Notes under the pieces: model-generated
The model's input: only the letters and a program-made list of their open reading frames with translations
Told to the model about the DNA's origin: nothing
The model's database searches: none
Assembly: GCA_040265115.1 (NCBI GenBank)
Contig: JBDQGZ010000026.1
Span: 1 to 17,756 of the forward strand
Direction of reading: 5' to 3'
Source: M55B157 sp040265115
GTDB taxonomy: Bacteria; Actinomycetota; Actinomycetes; S36-B12
DNA: 17,756 nucleotides
Shown here: positions 5,999 through 12,991 of the stretch, piece after piece
How positions within the stretch are numbered: position 1 is the first letter of the stretch
Layout of the letters: each line of letters starts with the position of its first letter
Translations under genes and position numbers: made by a program

Positions 5999-8608
5999 AT
6001 GATCGCCGCGACACTGCGGACGAACTACTACTGCCGCGATGTCGCAGGCGAGCCACGGGAGTTGCTGACCTTCAAGTTCGACTCACAGCGCATCGAGGTG
6101 CTGCCTCAGCCGCGACCGCATGCGGAGATCTGGGCCTATTCACCGCGTGTCGAAGGGGTGCACCTGCGCTTCGGTCCGATCGCTCGCGGCGGCCTTCGGT
6201 GGAGTGATCGACCCGCTGACTTCCGCACCGAGGTGCTCGGGCTGGTGAAAGCCCAGCAGGTCAAGAACGCCGTCATCGTCCCCGTGGGAGCCAAGGGCGG
6301 CTTCGTTCCCCAGCGCCTGCCCGACCCCCAGCAGGATCGAGCCGTCTGGCTGGCGGAGGGTCGGGCGGCCTATCGGCTGTTCATCTCGGGGTTGCTCGAC
6401 ATCACCGACAACCTCGTTGATGGTGATGTGACCCCGCCGAAGGGGGTCGTTCGCCATGACGGGGACGACCCGTATCTCGTCGTTGCTGCGGACAAGGGGA
6501 CGGCGACCTTTTCAGATCTGGCAAATGAAGTGGCGAGCGAGTACGGCTTCTGGCTCGGCGATGCTTTCGCTTCCGGTGGTTCGGAGGGTTATGACCACAA
6601 GGCCATGGGGATCACAGCTCGCGGGGCCTGGGAGTCGGTGAAGCGCCACTTCCGCGAACTCGATATCGACACTCAGACGGAGGAGTTCACCGTCGTCGGC
6701 ATCGGCGATATGAGTGGGGATGTCTTCGGCAATGGAATGTTGCTGTCGCCCCACATTCGTCTCGTCGCCGCCTTCGACCATCGCCACATCTTCATCGATC
6801 CGCAGCCCGACGCCGCGGTCTCCTATGCCGAGCGGCGACGCCTCTTCGATCTGCCGAGGTCATCGTGGGCTGACTACGACCAGTCCCTGATCTCCACCGG
6901 AGGTGGAGTCTTTCGTCGATCGGCGAAGTCGATCCCGATCAGTGATCCGATGCGCCGGGTCTTGGGGATCGAATCGAGTCTCGAGTCGATGGAACCGAGC
7001 ATGCTGATCCGTAGCCTGCTGCAGGCGCCGGTGGACCTGCTGTGGAATGGAGGCATCGGGACCTATGTCAAGTCTCAGTCTGAGACGGACGCGGACGTGG
7101 GCGATAAGGCCAATGATGCGGTGCGCATCAATGGTGCGGACATGCGCTGTCTGGTGGTGGGTGAGGGAGGCAACCTCGGGCTCACCCAACTCGGTCGAGT
7201 GGAGGCCGCCCATGCGGGAGTGCGACTGAACACAGACGCGATCGATAATTCAGCCGGCGTCGACACCTCCGATCATGAGGTGAATATCAAGATCCCGCTC
7301 GACCGAGCCGTGCGCGACAGTGACGTGACCGTGAAGCAGCGCAATGAGTTGCTGGCCGGGATGACCGATGATGTGGCGCGCCTTGTCTTGAGGGACAACT
7401 ACTTGCAGAACGTGATGTTGGGCAATGCTCGCCGAGGCGCGCCGATGCTGATGGCTGTTCACGGTCGGATGATCCGAGATCTCGAAGCGCGCGGTCTTCT
7501 CGATCGGGCATTGGAGTTCCTCCCCACTGATGATGAGATCTCGCTTCGACTCGCGGCGGGTCAGGGGATGACGAGTCCGGAACTCTCGGTGCTGGCGGCC
7601 TATTCGAAGATCGCGCTCGCGCACGATCTGGGAACAGCGATCAGTGACGATGCCTGGTTCGCCGATCAGATCTCGGAATACTTCCCCGAGCGCATGCGGG
7701 AGGCGTTTCCGGGACTCATCTCCCATCACGCCCTGAAGGATCAAATTGTCACCACCCTGGTCGTGAACCAGGTCGTGAACCACGGCGGCATCACCCTCGT
7801 CTTCCGCGCCAGCGAGGAGACAGGTGCTTCAGCAGCGGAGGTCGTGCGGGCAGCAGCTGCGGTGACGGGGATCTTCGACCTGCGCACGTTCTGGGGCCGA
7901 GTCGACGCTTTGGACAACGTGATCCCGACGGCCGCGCAGACGGCACTCCACCTGGAGTCGCGGCGCCTGCTCGATCGGGGACTGCGCTGGTTCCTGCAGT
8001 CGCGCGGACAGACACTGGATGTCGCGCGTGAGGTTGAACGGTTCGAGCCGGTGATTCGATCCCTTGCCGGCCAGGTGAGCGGAGTGCTGCGTGGGATCGA
8101 GCATGAGCGGTTCGAGCGTGGAGTGAACGAGTTCGTCGAACTCGGGGCGCCGGTGGATCTCGCCGAGCAGGCAAGCGCGATGCTTGACGTGTTCGGATTG
8201 CTGGATATCGCTGAGATCGCAGAACGATCAGGAAGCGCGCCTGTAGAGGTCCTCGAGGTCTACTTCGCTCTTTCGGAGATGTATGGCGTCGATAGGCTCC
8301 TCGGGCAGATCACGAAGCTGACCAGGGGCGATCGATGGAGTGCGTTGGCCCGCCAGGCGCTCCGCAGTGATCTATATGCGGCCCTGGCGGCGTTCACCCT
8401 CGGGGTGATGCGAGATTCCTCGGATGGCTCAGCCTTTGACCGCATTGAGAGCTGGGAGCGACACCACGCCGAGGGGCTGGCTCGGGCGCGAGGAACACTC
8501 GATCAGATCGCCAGCCAGGAGTCGGCAGATCTCGCGATGCTGTCGGTTGCCCTGAGGGTCCTGCGCACTCTCGTCACCCAGTCCCAGTCTGCAGATCCGA
8601 GACTGTGA
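5999..8608 (+). CDS. gdh: NAD-specific glutamate dehydrogenase, C-terminal catalytic part
   Basis: This is the catalytic half of the same enzyme. Homology starts immediately after the TAA (DRILRAILSM from 5972); the first available ATG is at 5999, giving 869 residues. In full-length numbering, the substrate and catalytic region includes GGLRWSDR (816-823) and the lysines K836, K841 and K851 of VKNAVIVPVGAKGGF. The nucleotide-binding turn is VVGIGDMSGDVFGNG (~984-998). Further family blocks are DLLWNGGIGTYVK and RCLVVGEGGNLGLTQ, followed by a long helical C-terminal region. No second stop or frameshift occurs over 879 codons, and codon use matches the neighbours, so any inactivation is recent or the half is still under selection. 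No Shine-Dalgarno precedes 5999, so independent translation would need reinitiation. The gene ends at TGA, with 188 nt before the tad operon. Confidence 0.9.
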   Translation: MIAATLRTNYYCRDVAGEPRELLTFKFDSQRIEVLPQPRPHAEIWAYSPRVEGVHLRFGPIARGGLRWSDRPADFRTEVLGLVKAQQVKNAVIVPVGAKGGFVPQRLPDPQQDRAVWLAEGRAAYRLFISGLLDITDNLVDGDVTPPKGVVRHDGDDPYLVVAADKGTATFSDLANEVASEYGFWLGDAFASGGSEGYDHKAMGITARGAWESVKRHFRELDIDTQTEEFTVVGIGDMSGDVFGNGMLLSPHIRLVAAFDHRHIFIDPQPDAAVSYAERRRLFDLPRSSWADYDQSLISTGGGVFRRSAKSIPISDPMRRVLGIESSLESMEPSMLIRSLLQAPVDLLWNGGIGTYVKSQSETDADVGDKANDAVRINGADMRCLVVGEGGNLGLTQLGRVEAAHAGVRLNTDAIDNSAGVDTSDHEVNIKIPLDRAVRDSDVTVKQRNELLAGMTDDVARLVLRDNYLQNVMLGNARRGAPMLMAVHGRMIRDLEARGLLDRALEFLPTDDEISLRLAAGQGMTSPELSVLAAYSKIALAHDLGTAISDDAWFADQISEYFPERMREAFPGLISHHALKDQIVTTLVVNQVVNHGGITLVFRASEETGASAAEVVRAAAAVTGIFDLRTFWGRVDALDNVIPTAAQTALHLESRRLLDRGLRWFLQSRGQTLDVAREVERFEPVIRSLAGQVSGVLRGIEHERFERGVNEFVELGAPVDLAEQASAMLDVFGLLDIAEIAERSGSAPVEVLEVYFALSEMYGVDRLLGQITKLTRGDRWSALARQALRSDLYAALAAFTLGVMRDSSDGSAFDRIESWERHHAEGLARARGTLDQIASQESADLAMLSVALRVLRTLVTQSQSADPRL

Positions 8609-8796
8609 ACAACCGTGCAGCCGGAATCAATCCGCGTGGGGTGCACCATTGGCACGAAACAGGTTGATGAAACACAGCGGTGTAAGTCGCCCCTTCGGTT
8701 GACAGGTGACTACAACCTTCATCCACAGCCTTCGATTTCGGCTTGAATCAACGTCCCATCGGTATTTAGCGTCACCCCAGCACACATCGACCACCA
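8609..8796 (+). promoter_or_regulatory. Intergenic control region upstream of the tad operon
   Basis: There is no credible gene here. A plausible promoter is TTGAAT (8743-8748) with TAGCGT (8767-8772) at 18-bp spacing, which would start RNA near 8779. A perfect TTGACA is present at 8699-8704, but no matching -10 lies 16-18 bp downstream. The 8-mer ACCATTGG at 8645-8652 recurs at 8803-8810 within the inverted repeat described separately. No convincing terminator hairpin with a T-run follows the glutamate dehydrogenase stop, so read-through from the upstream block cannot be excluded. Confidence 0.4.
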
Positions 8797-8813
8797 ATGA
8801 AAACCATTGGTGG
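8791..8813. repeat. Perfect 9-bp inverted repeat at the head of the tad operon
   Basis: CCACCAATG (8791-8799), spacer AAAAC, then CATTGGTGG (8805-8813) are exact reverse complements. The left arm contains the most upstream possible tadA start (ATG 8797). The right arm contains the GGTGG just before the next ATG at 8818. As DNA it could be an operator for a dimeric regulator. As RNA it would form a 9-bp hairpin with a 5-nt loop, occluding the initiation region of 8797 and 8818 but leaving 8845 free. It is not followed by a T-run, so it is not an ordinary terminator. Confidence 0.75.
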
Positions 8814-10110
8814 ACAGATGAAGACAGCCGTATGGGGGGCGCAGATGGAACAGGTCGTCGACGGCATCGATGCCAGAGATGCCGTGGAATCACGGATTCG
8901 CGATGTCATTCGCCGTGCGGGCATCGATCCGATGCGCGACTCCGGTCAGGCACGCCAGATCGTCACCGACACCGTGACCGACTACCTCGCCGAGTGTCTC
9001 GATCGGGATCAGCCTGTCTTGGGCAATGGGGATGACCTTCGTCGCGAGATGCTCGATGCGGTCGTGGGATTCGGTGCACTGCAACGCTTCTTCGATGATC
9101 CGGAAGTGGAAGAGGTGTGGATCAACGAACCTGGTCGCGTCTTCATCGCGCGGGGTGGTCGAAGCGAGTTGACGACGACCGTGCTGACGGCTACCGAGGT
9201 TCGCGATCTCGTCGAGCGCATGCTGCTGTGGTCGGGCCGTCGCTTGGACATCAGCCAGCCTTTCGTCGACGCCATGCTGCCCGATGGCAGTCGACTACAC
9301 GTCGTGATTCCCGACATCACTCGGGAGCACTGGGCGGTCAATATCCGACGCTTCGTCATGCGTCCCCGACATATCGGAGATCTGGTCCCCAGCGGGACAA
9401 TCAGCGCGCAGGCTGCAGCGTTTTGTGAAGCTGCCGTTGTCAGTGGGCTCAACGTCATCGTGGCCGGTGGAACCCAGGCCGGGAAGACGACGTTGCTGAA
9501 TTCCCTACTCGGATGCGTTCCGGCAAGCGAACGCATCGTGAGTTGCGAAGAGGTCTTCGAGATCCACCTGCCCCAGCATCCGGACTGGGTCGCGCTCCAG
9601 ACGAGGGATGCGAGCCTGGAGGGAACGGGAGAGATTCCGCTTCGTCGGCTCGTGCGCGAAGCGCTGCGCATGCGTCCCACCCGGCTGGTCGTGGGAGAGG
9701 TGCGCCAGTCGGAGGCCCTCGATCTGCTCGTCGCCATGAACAGCGGAATGCCCTCTGCGGCAACGCTGCACGCAAACTCGGCCCGCGAGGCCGTCACGAA
9801 ACTGTGCACCCTTCCCCTCCTCGCGGGCCAGAACATTTCCGCCGATTTCGTCGTGCCCACGGTGGCCGGATGCGTGGATATCGTCATCCACACCGCCACC
9901 ATGCGCGACGGTCGTCGGCGGGTGAGGGAGATCGCGGCACTGCCGGGAGGGGTGGAGTCCGGAACGGTAGAGGTCGCGGAGTTGTTCACGCTGCGCAATG
10001 GCCTCCTGCGTCGCGGCAACGGCTTCCCACCTCACGCGGAGCGCTTTGAAGCGGCAGGTTTCGATCTCTCGGCTCTCCTTGATGCCGAGCAGCTCGACGA
10101 GGCTGCCTGA
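8797..10110 (+). CDS. tadA: TadA/CpaF-type Tad pilus assembly ATPase
   Basis: The cytosolic secretion ATPase of the Tad (Flp pilus) system, a hexameric motor of the GspE/VirB11 superfamily that drives pilin polymerisation. The N-terminal domain (~70-190) contains GFGALQRFFDDPEVEEVWIN and RLHVVIPDITREHWAVNIRR. Walker A is GGTQAGKTT with Lys230, the Walker B/Asp-box region is RLVVGEVRQSEALDLL (Glu301), and the His-box is HAN at 325-327, numbering from 8797. NSGMPSAATLHANSAREAV matches the actinobacterial branch. The start is uncertain. ATG 8797 lies inside the inverted repeat and ATG 8818 follows GGTGGA too closely. ATG 8845 (MEQVVDGID) has a G-rich stretch (8834-8839) 5 nt upstream and may be the real start, giving 421 residues. 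Its stop overlaps the tadB start by one base (TGATG), so the two are translationally coupled. Confidence 0.93.
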   Translation: MKTIGGQMKTAVWGAQMEQVVDGIDARDAVESRIRDVIRRAGIDPMRDSGQARQIVTDTVTDYLAECLDRDQPVLGNGDDLRREMLDAVVGFGALQRFFDDPEVEEVWINEPGRVFIARGGRSELTTTVLTATEVRDLVERMLLWSGRRLDISQPFVDAMLPDGSRLHVVIPDITREHWAVNIRRFVMRPRHIGDLVPSGTISAQAAAFCEAAVVSGLNVIVAGGTQAGKTTLLNSLLGCVPASERIVSCEEVFEIHLPQHPDWVALQTRDASLEGTGEIPLRRLVREALRMRPTRLVVGEVRQSEALDLLVAMNSGMPSAATLHANSAREAVTKLCTLPLLAGQNISADFVVPTVAGCVDIVIHTATMRDGRRRVREIAALPGGVESGTVEVAELFTLRNGLLRRGNGFPPHAERFEAAGFDLSALLDAEQLDEAA

Positions 10111-10985
10111 TGGGAGCGATCATCGGCCTCGGAGTCGCCCTAGGCGTCATCCTGATCGTCCTCGGGATCACCACACCCCCGACAGCGAGAACACCGAAGC
10201 CGTCTCGGCTGAGTCGTCTGATAGACCGATCGGGAACGACCGGGGTGAGCGTCAGCGGCGTTGTCGCGGCTTGTGGCGGGATCGGCGTCGTTGCTGCCCT
10301 TATCGCCCTCGTCCTCACCGCCGTGCCGATCATCGCGCTCATCTGCGCCGTGGCGTTCGGAAGTCTCCCGATCGTGATTCTGCGTCGTCGAGCCCATCGG
10401 CGATCCCGGGAACTGCGGTCGAGTTGGCCCGATGCGGTGGACACCCTCGCATCAGCGGTGAAGGCCGGTATGTCACTTCCCGAAGCAGTGGCCGATCTTG
10501 CCGAACGAGGACCTGAGTCGCTTCGACCGGCGTTCGGTGCCTTTACGCGTGAATACCGTGCGACCGGATCCTTCGCCACGGCGCTCACCACGTTGTCCGA
10601 GGAATTGCGCGACCCCGTTGCCGACCTGGTGGTGGCTTCATTACGCATCGCACGGGAAGTCGGCGGGAGCGATCTTGGCACCGTCTTGACCACGCTGAGC
10701 GCATTCCTCCGCGCGGATGCGCGCACTCGAGGGGAGATCGAAGCCCGGCAGAGTTGGACGGTCAACGCGGCGAGGGTCGCTGTCGCGGCTCCCTGGATCA
10801 CGTTGCTCCTGCTGTGCACCCGCCCGGAGGCGGTCCAGGCGTATTCAACGCCGACGGGCGGCCTGATCATCGCCGGGTCTGCCGTGCTGTCAGTCGTGGC
10901 GTATCGGATCATGATCGCCATCGGTCGGCTGCCCGATGATCCGCGCCTGGTCACTCCGCTGCAGCGAACTGCGGTCGGCACATGA
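10110..10985 (+). CDS. tadB: TadB-like type II secretion F-domain membrane protein
   Basis: A 291-residue inner-membrane platform protein that works with TadC to couple the TadA ATPase to the growing pilus. Hydrophobic segments lie at ~2-20 and ~48-91 (two helices). The cytosolic T2SSF domain spans ~105-235, starting SSWPDAVDTLASAVKAGMSL and including REVGGSDLGTVLTTLSAFLR. Two C-terminal helices follow, near 222-240 and 253-275. Start ATG 10110 shares its A with the tadA TGA. The C-terminal codons overlap tadC by 4 nt (ATGA). The +1-frame ORF 9998-10516 and the long minus-strand ORF 9986-11461 are shadows. Confidence 0.9.
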   Translation: MGAIIGLGVALGVILIVLGITTPPTARTPKPSRLSRLIDRSGTTGVSVSGVVAACGGIGVVAALIALVLTAVPIIALICAVAFGSLPIVILRRRAHRRSRELRSSWPDAVDTLASAVKAGMSLPEAVADLAERGPESLRPAFGAFTREYRATGSFATALTTLSEELRDPVADLVVASLRIAREVGGSDLGTVLTTLSAFLRADARTRGEIEARQSWTVNAARVAVAAPWITLLLLCTRPEAVQAYSTPTGGLIIAGSAVLSVVAYRIMIAIGRLPDDPRLVTPLQRTAVGT

Positions 10986-11890
10986 GCCTCGGGGCCCTGC
11001 TTGGGCTGCTCCTCGCCCTGGGGGTCATCCTGGTGTGGACCGGTGTCATGGCGAATCGTCGCCCGCGGCTCGTCGACCGACTCGCGTCGCGTGAGCGTCG
11101 ATCGCCGGCGCCGGAACGGGGTCCTCTCGGAGCCCTGGTGGACATCCTCGGACCGAGCATCGCGGGAATTACCCGGCGATTCCGATCCGGAGATGCCGAC
11201 TCGGACTCGATCCGCCGTCGACTCCTGCGGGCGGGACTTCCCGACGATGTCGCGCGGTATCGCCTCGAGCAGCTGCTGTGGGGCGGCGCCGGGGTCGGCA
11301 TCGGAGCACTCGTCTCGATCATTTCGATCGCACGCAGTGGTTCGGTCAATCCGATCGTAGTGTTGCTCATCTGTGGTCTCGGCGCGGGAGTTGCACTGAT
11401 CATGCACGACCGCCGGCTTGGGACCCTCGCCAAGAAGCGCGGCGAACGGATGGATCAGCAACTACCCACAATCGCGGAATTGCTTGCCTTCGCTGTCGCA
11501 GCGGGGGAGCCGCCGGTCGCGGCCCTTGGGCGAGTGGGGTCCACAGCCGCGGGGGACCTGGCGAGGGAGATACGGGAAACCGTGGCAGATGTCCGGGGAG
11601 GCATCGGATTCGTCCCGGCGCTCCAGGCTCTCGCAGCCCGTGCCCCAAGTTCTTCCGTGGCCCGTTTCTTCGATGGAATCGTCGTTGCGACGCAGCGCGG
11701 CACCCCGATGGCGGAGGTGCTCAGGGCCCAGGCGGCAGATGCTCGAGCGGCCGGTCACCGACGCTTGATGGAGACGTCATCCAAGCGCGAAGTGCTCATG
11801 CTCACGCCGGTCGTGTTCCTCGTCCTACCGATCGTCGTTGTCATCGCCCTGTTCCCAGGCGTGCATGGCCTGAACCTCGCCGTTCCCTGA
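10982..11890 (+). CDS. tadC: TadC-like type II secretion F-domain membrane protein
   Basis: A 302-residue partner of TadB in the pilus platform. An N-terminal helix covers ~3-24 (GALLGLLLALGVILVWTG). Two helices lie at ~97-140, beginning LLWGGAGVGIGALVSII. The T2SSF domain runs ~155-275, with QQLPTIAELLAFAVAAGEPP, FFDGIVVATQRGTPMAEVLR and ETSSKREVLMLTPVVFLV; the last helix (~265-290) is followed by PGVHGLN. The ATG at 10982 overlaps the tadB stop (ATGA). The gene is followed by the only substantial gap in the operon, 65 nt, before the pilin-like gene. Confidence 0.9.
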   Translation: MSLGALLGLLLALGVILVWTGVMANRRPRLVDRLASRERRSPAPERGPLGALVDILGPSIAGITRRFRSGDADSDSIRRRLLRAGLPDDVARYRLEQLLWGGAGVGIGALVSIISIARSGSVNPIVVLLICGLGAGVALIMHDRRLGTLAKKRGERMDQQLPTIAELLAFAVAAGEPPVAALGRVGSTAAGDLAREIRETVADVRGGIGFVPALQALAARAPSSSVARFFDGIVVATQRGTPMAEVLRAQAADARAAGHRRLMETSSKREVLMLTPVVFLVLPIVVVIALFPGVHGLNLAVP

Positions 11891-11944
11891 CCGCCGGTAT
11901 CCGGTAACCGCAGGAGAAGAGCACCACAAGAAATGAAGTTCACT

Positions 11945-11950
11945 AAGGAG
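11945..11950 (+). promoter_or_regulatory. Consensus Shine-Dalgarno of the pilin-like gene
   Basis: AAGGAG lies 5 nt before ATG 11956 and is the strongest ribosome binding site in the tad operon. The other tad genes after the first rely on stop/start overlap. The contrast fits a gene needing higher output than its neighbours, as expected of a major pilin. The same bases are codons of an 8-codon ORF (11933-11959) whose stop overlaps the pilin start. Confidence 0.75.
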
Positions 11951-11955
11951 AAAAC

Positions 11956-12141
11956 ATGACCAGATTGAAAGAAGTGTGGCTGCGCGTCATTGCAGGAGCC
12001 GGATCAGATCGTGGGGATGTGCCCGGATGGGTCTTGGTTGCGGTGATGACCGCTGGCCTTGTCACCGCTCTGTGGCTGGTGGCGGACGATGCGCTCACCG
12101 GCATCCTCGATCGAGCGATCAGCAGCGTCTCGGGTCCGTGA
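11956..12141 (+). CDS. Small Flp-type pilin-like membrane protein
   Basis: A 61-residue protein with a basic N-terminus (residues 1-19), then RGDVPGWVLVAVMTAGLVTA and a further hydrophobic run to ~43, and a short tail ending SSVSGP. Size, single hydrophobic segment after a Gly, position between tadC and tadE, and the strong Shine-Dalgarno all point to the major pilin or a pilin-like subunit. It departs from classical Flp: if processed after Gly20, position +5 is Trp25 rather than the Glu normally needed for prepilin recognition, and there is no Glu-Tyr pair. Similar RGDVPGWVLV proteins seem to occur next to tad genes in other actinobacteria, from memory. Role as pilin is inferred from context. 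Its TGA overlaps the next start by 3 nt, within GTGA. Confidence 0.75.
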   Translation: MTRLKEVWLRVIAGAGSDRGDVPGWVLVAVMTAGLVTALWLVADDALTGILDRAISSVSGP

Positions 12142-12530
12142 CCCTCGCCCGCCGGGGTGTGCGAGATGACTCCGGGAGTGCGGTCGTCGAATTCGCTCTC
12201 GTCACCCCGCTACTTCTGATCGTCGTTCTTGCTGTGGTGCAACTGGTACTCGCACTGCATGTTCGATCGACTCTCACAGCTGCTGCGGCAGAGGGGGCTC
12301 GGGCGGCGGCGCTCGCCGAGTCCAACCTGGAGATCGGTGAACGGCGCACCCGAGACGTCCTCCGGGACGCCATTGGGGGATCTGCGGCCACATCGGTCGA
12401 CGCCAGGGAGGTCTCCGTCGGTCGTGTGCCCGCGATCGAGGTCGTGGTGACAGCGCGGTTGCCGCTGCTGGGCATGCTCGGCCCCGAATCCCTGGTCGTC
12501 TCAGGCCACGCCTTCACCGAGCGAGGATGA
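12138..12530 (+). CDS. tadE: TadE-family pseudopilin
   Basis: A 130-residue TadE-like minor pilin with a type IV-like prepilin leader: short basic N-terminus, then DDSGSAVVEFALVTPLLLIV. The presumed cleavage site is Gly13/Ser14, with Glu18 at +5 and Phe at +6, as TadE proteins have. One long hydrophobic helix (~14-38) is followed by a small extracytoplasmic domain (EGARAAALAESN, then the Arg-rich GERRTRDVLRD). The frame is open upstream to 11976, but that part overlaps the pilin gene. The GTG at 12138 forms a GTGA overlap with the preceding stop, matching the habit of the operon, so I chose it. The stop overlaps the next ATG (ATGA). Confidence 0.85.
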   Translation: MTLARRGVRDDSGSAVVEFALVTPLLLIVVLAVVQLVLALHVRSTLTAAAAEGARAAALAESNLEIGERRTRDVLRDAIGGSAATSVDAREVSVGRVPAIEVVVTARLPLLGMLGPESLVVSGHAFTERG

Positions 12531-12991
12531 GCATGCGTCGATGGACTCTGCTTCGACCACGATTGAAGGCCGACGATGGTGCGGCCGTCATCGAGTTCAC
12601 CATCCTGGTGACACTCGTGCTGGTGCCGATCGTGTACCTCGTTCTCGCCGTGATGCAGGTCCAGGCGGGAGCCTTCGCGGTCACCCAGGCGGCTCGGGAA
12701 GCGGGACGGGCGTTTACTCAGGCCGACACGATCGCTCAAGCCCGATCCGACGCGGCGTCTGCCGTGAGCCTCGCCCTGGCCGATCAGGGTTTCGAGTCGA
12801 AGCCGGATTCTCTGCGAATCAACTGCGGGTCCCGGGGATGCCTGGCGCCGGGATCTGAGGTCATCGTCCGGGTCGATTTGCGAGTTCGGTTGCCCTTCCT
12901 GCCCGGCTCGCTTGGTGAGACCAGCGTGGGGTCCGTTCCGGTCTCCGCTAACCATCGGGTGCCGATCGACACCTACCGGAGCGCGCAGTGA
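12527..12991 (+). CDS. Second TadE/TadF-like pseudopilin
   Basis: A 154-residue paralogue of the preceding protein. The leader MSMRRWTLLRPRLKADDG is followed by AAVIEFTILVTLVLVPIVYL. The predicted cleavage is after Gly18, with Glu23 at +5 and Phe at +6. The extracytoplasmic domain has QAAREAGRAFTQADT and two Cys within NCGSRGCLAPG that could form a disulfide. The position after TadE suggests the TadF role of minor pseudopilin, but TadE and TadF cannot be told apart from sequence alone. ATG 12527 overlaps the upstream stop; a second ATG at 12533 is an alternative. The gene ends in a GTGA overlap with the next. Confidence 0.82.
   Translation: MSMRRWTLLRPRLKADDGAAVIEFTILVTLVLVPIVYLVLAVMQVQAGAFAVTQAAREAGRAFTQADTIAQARSDAASAVSLALADQGFESKPDSLRINCGSRGCLAPGSEVIVRVDLRVRLPFLPGSLGETSVGSVPVSANHRVPIDTYRSAQ

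Noticed and set aside
8675..8716. Imperfect inverted repeat TGTAAGTC...GTGACTACA around TTGACA
   Set aside because: The arms match only with an extra base and a mismatch, and the TTGACA has no paired -10, so it is not a supported operator.
9009..10019. 336-codon minus-strand ORF opposite tadA
   Set aside because: Composition is dominated by Arg, Ser, Pro and Thr with no family resemblance, and it lies antisense to a conserved ATPase.
9986..11461. 491-codon minus-strand ORF opposite tadB and tadC
   Set aside because: The product is Arg/Ser/Ala-rich low-complexity sequence typical of the antisense of GC-rich genes. The plus strand encodes well-conserved TadB and TadC over the same bases.
11901..11920. 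Palindrome-like GGTATCCGGTAACC after tadC
   Set aside because: The core is symmetrical but four positions mismatch; within chance expectation for GC-rich DNA.
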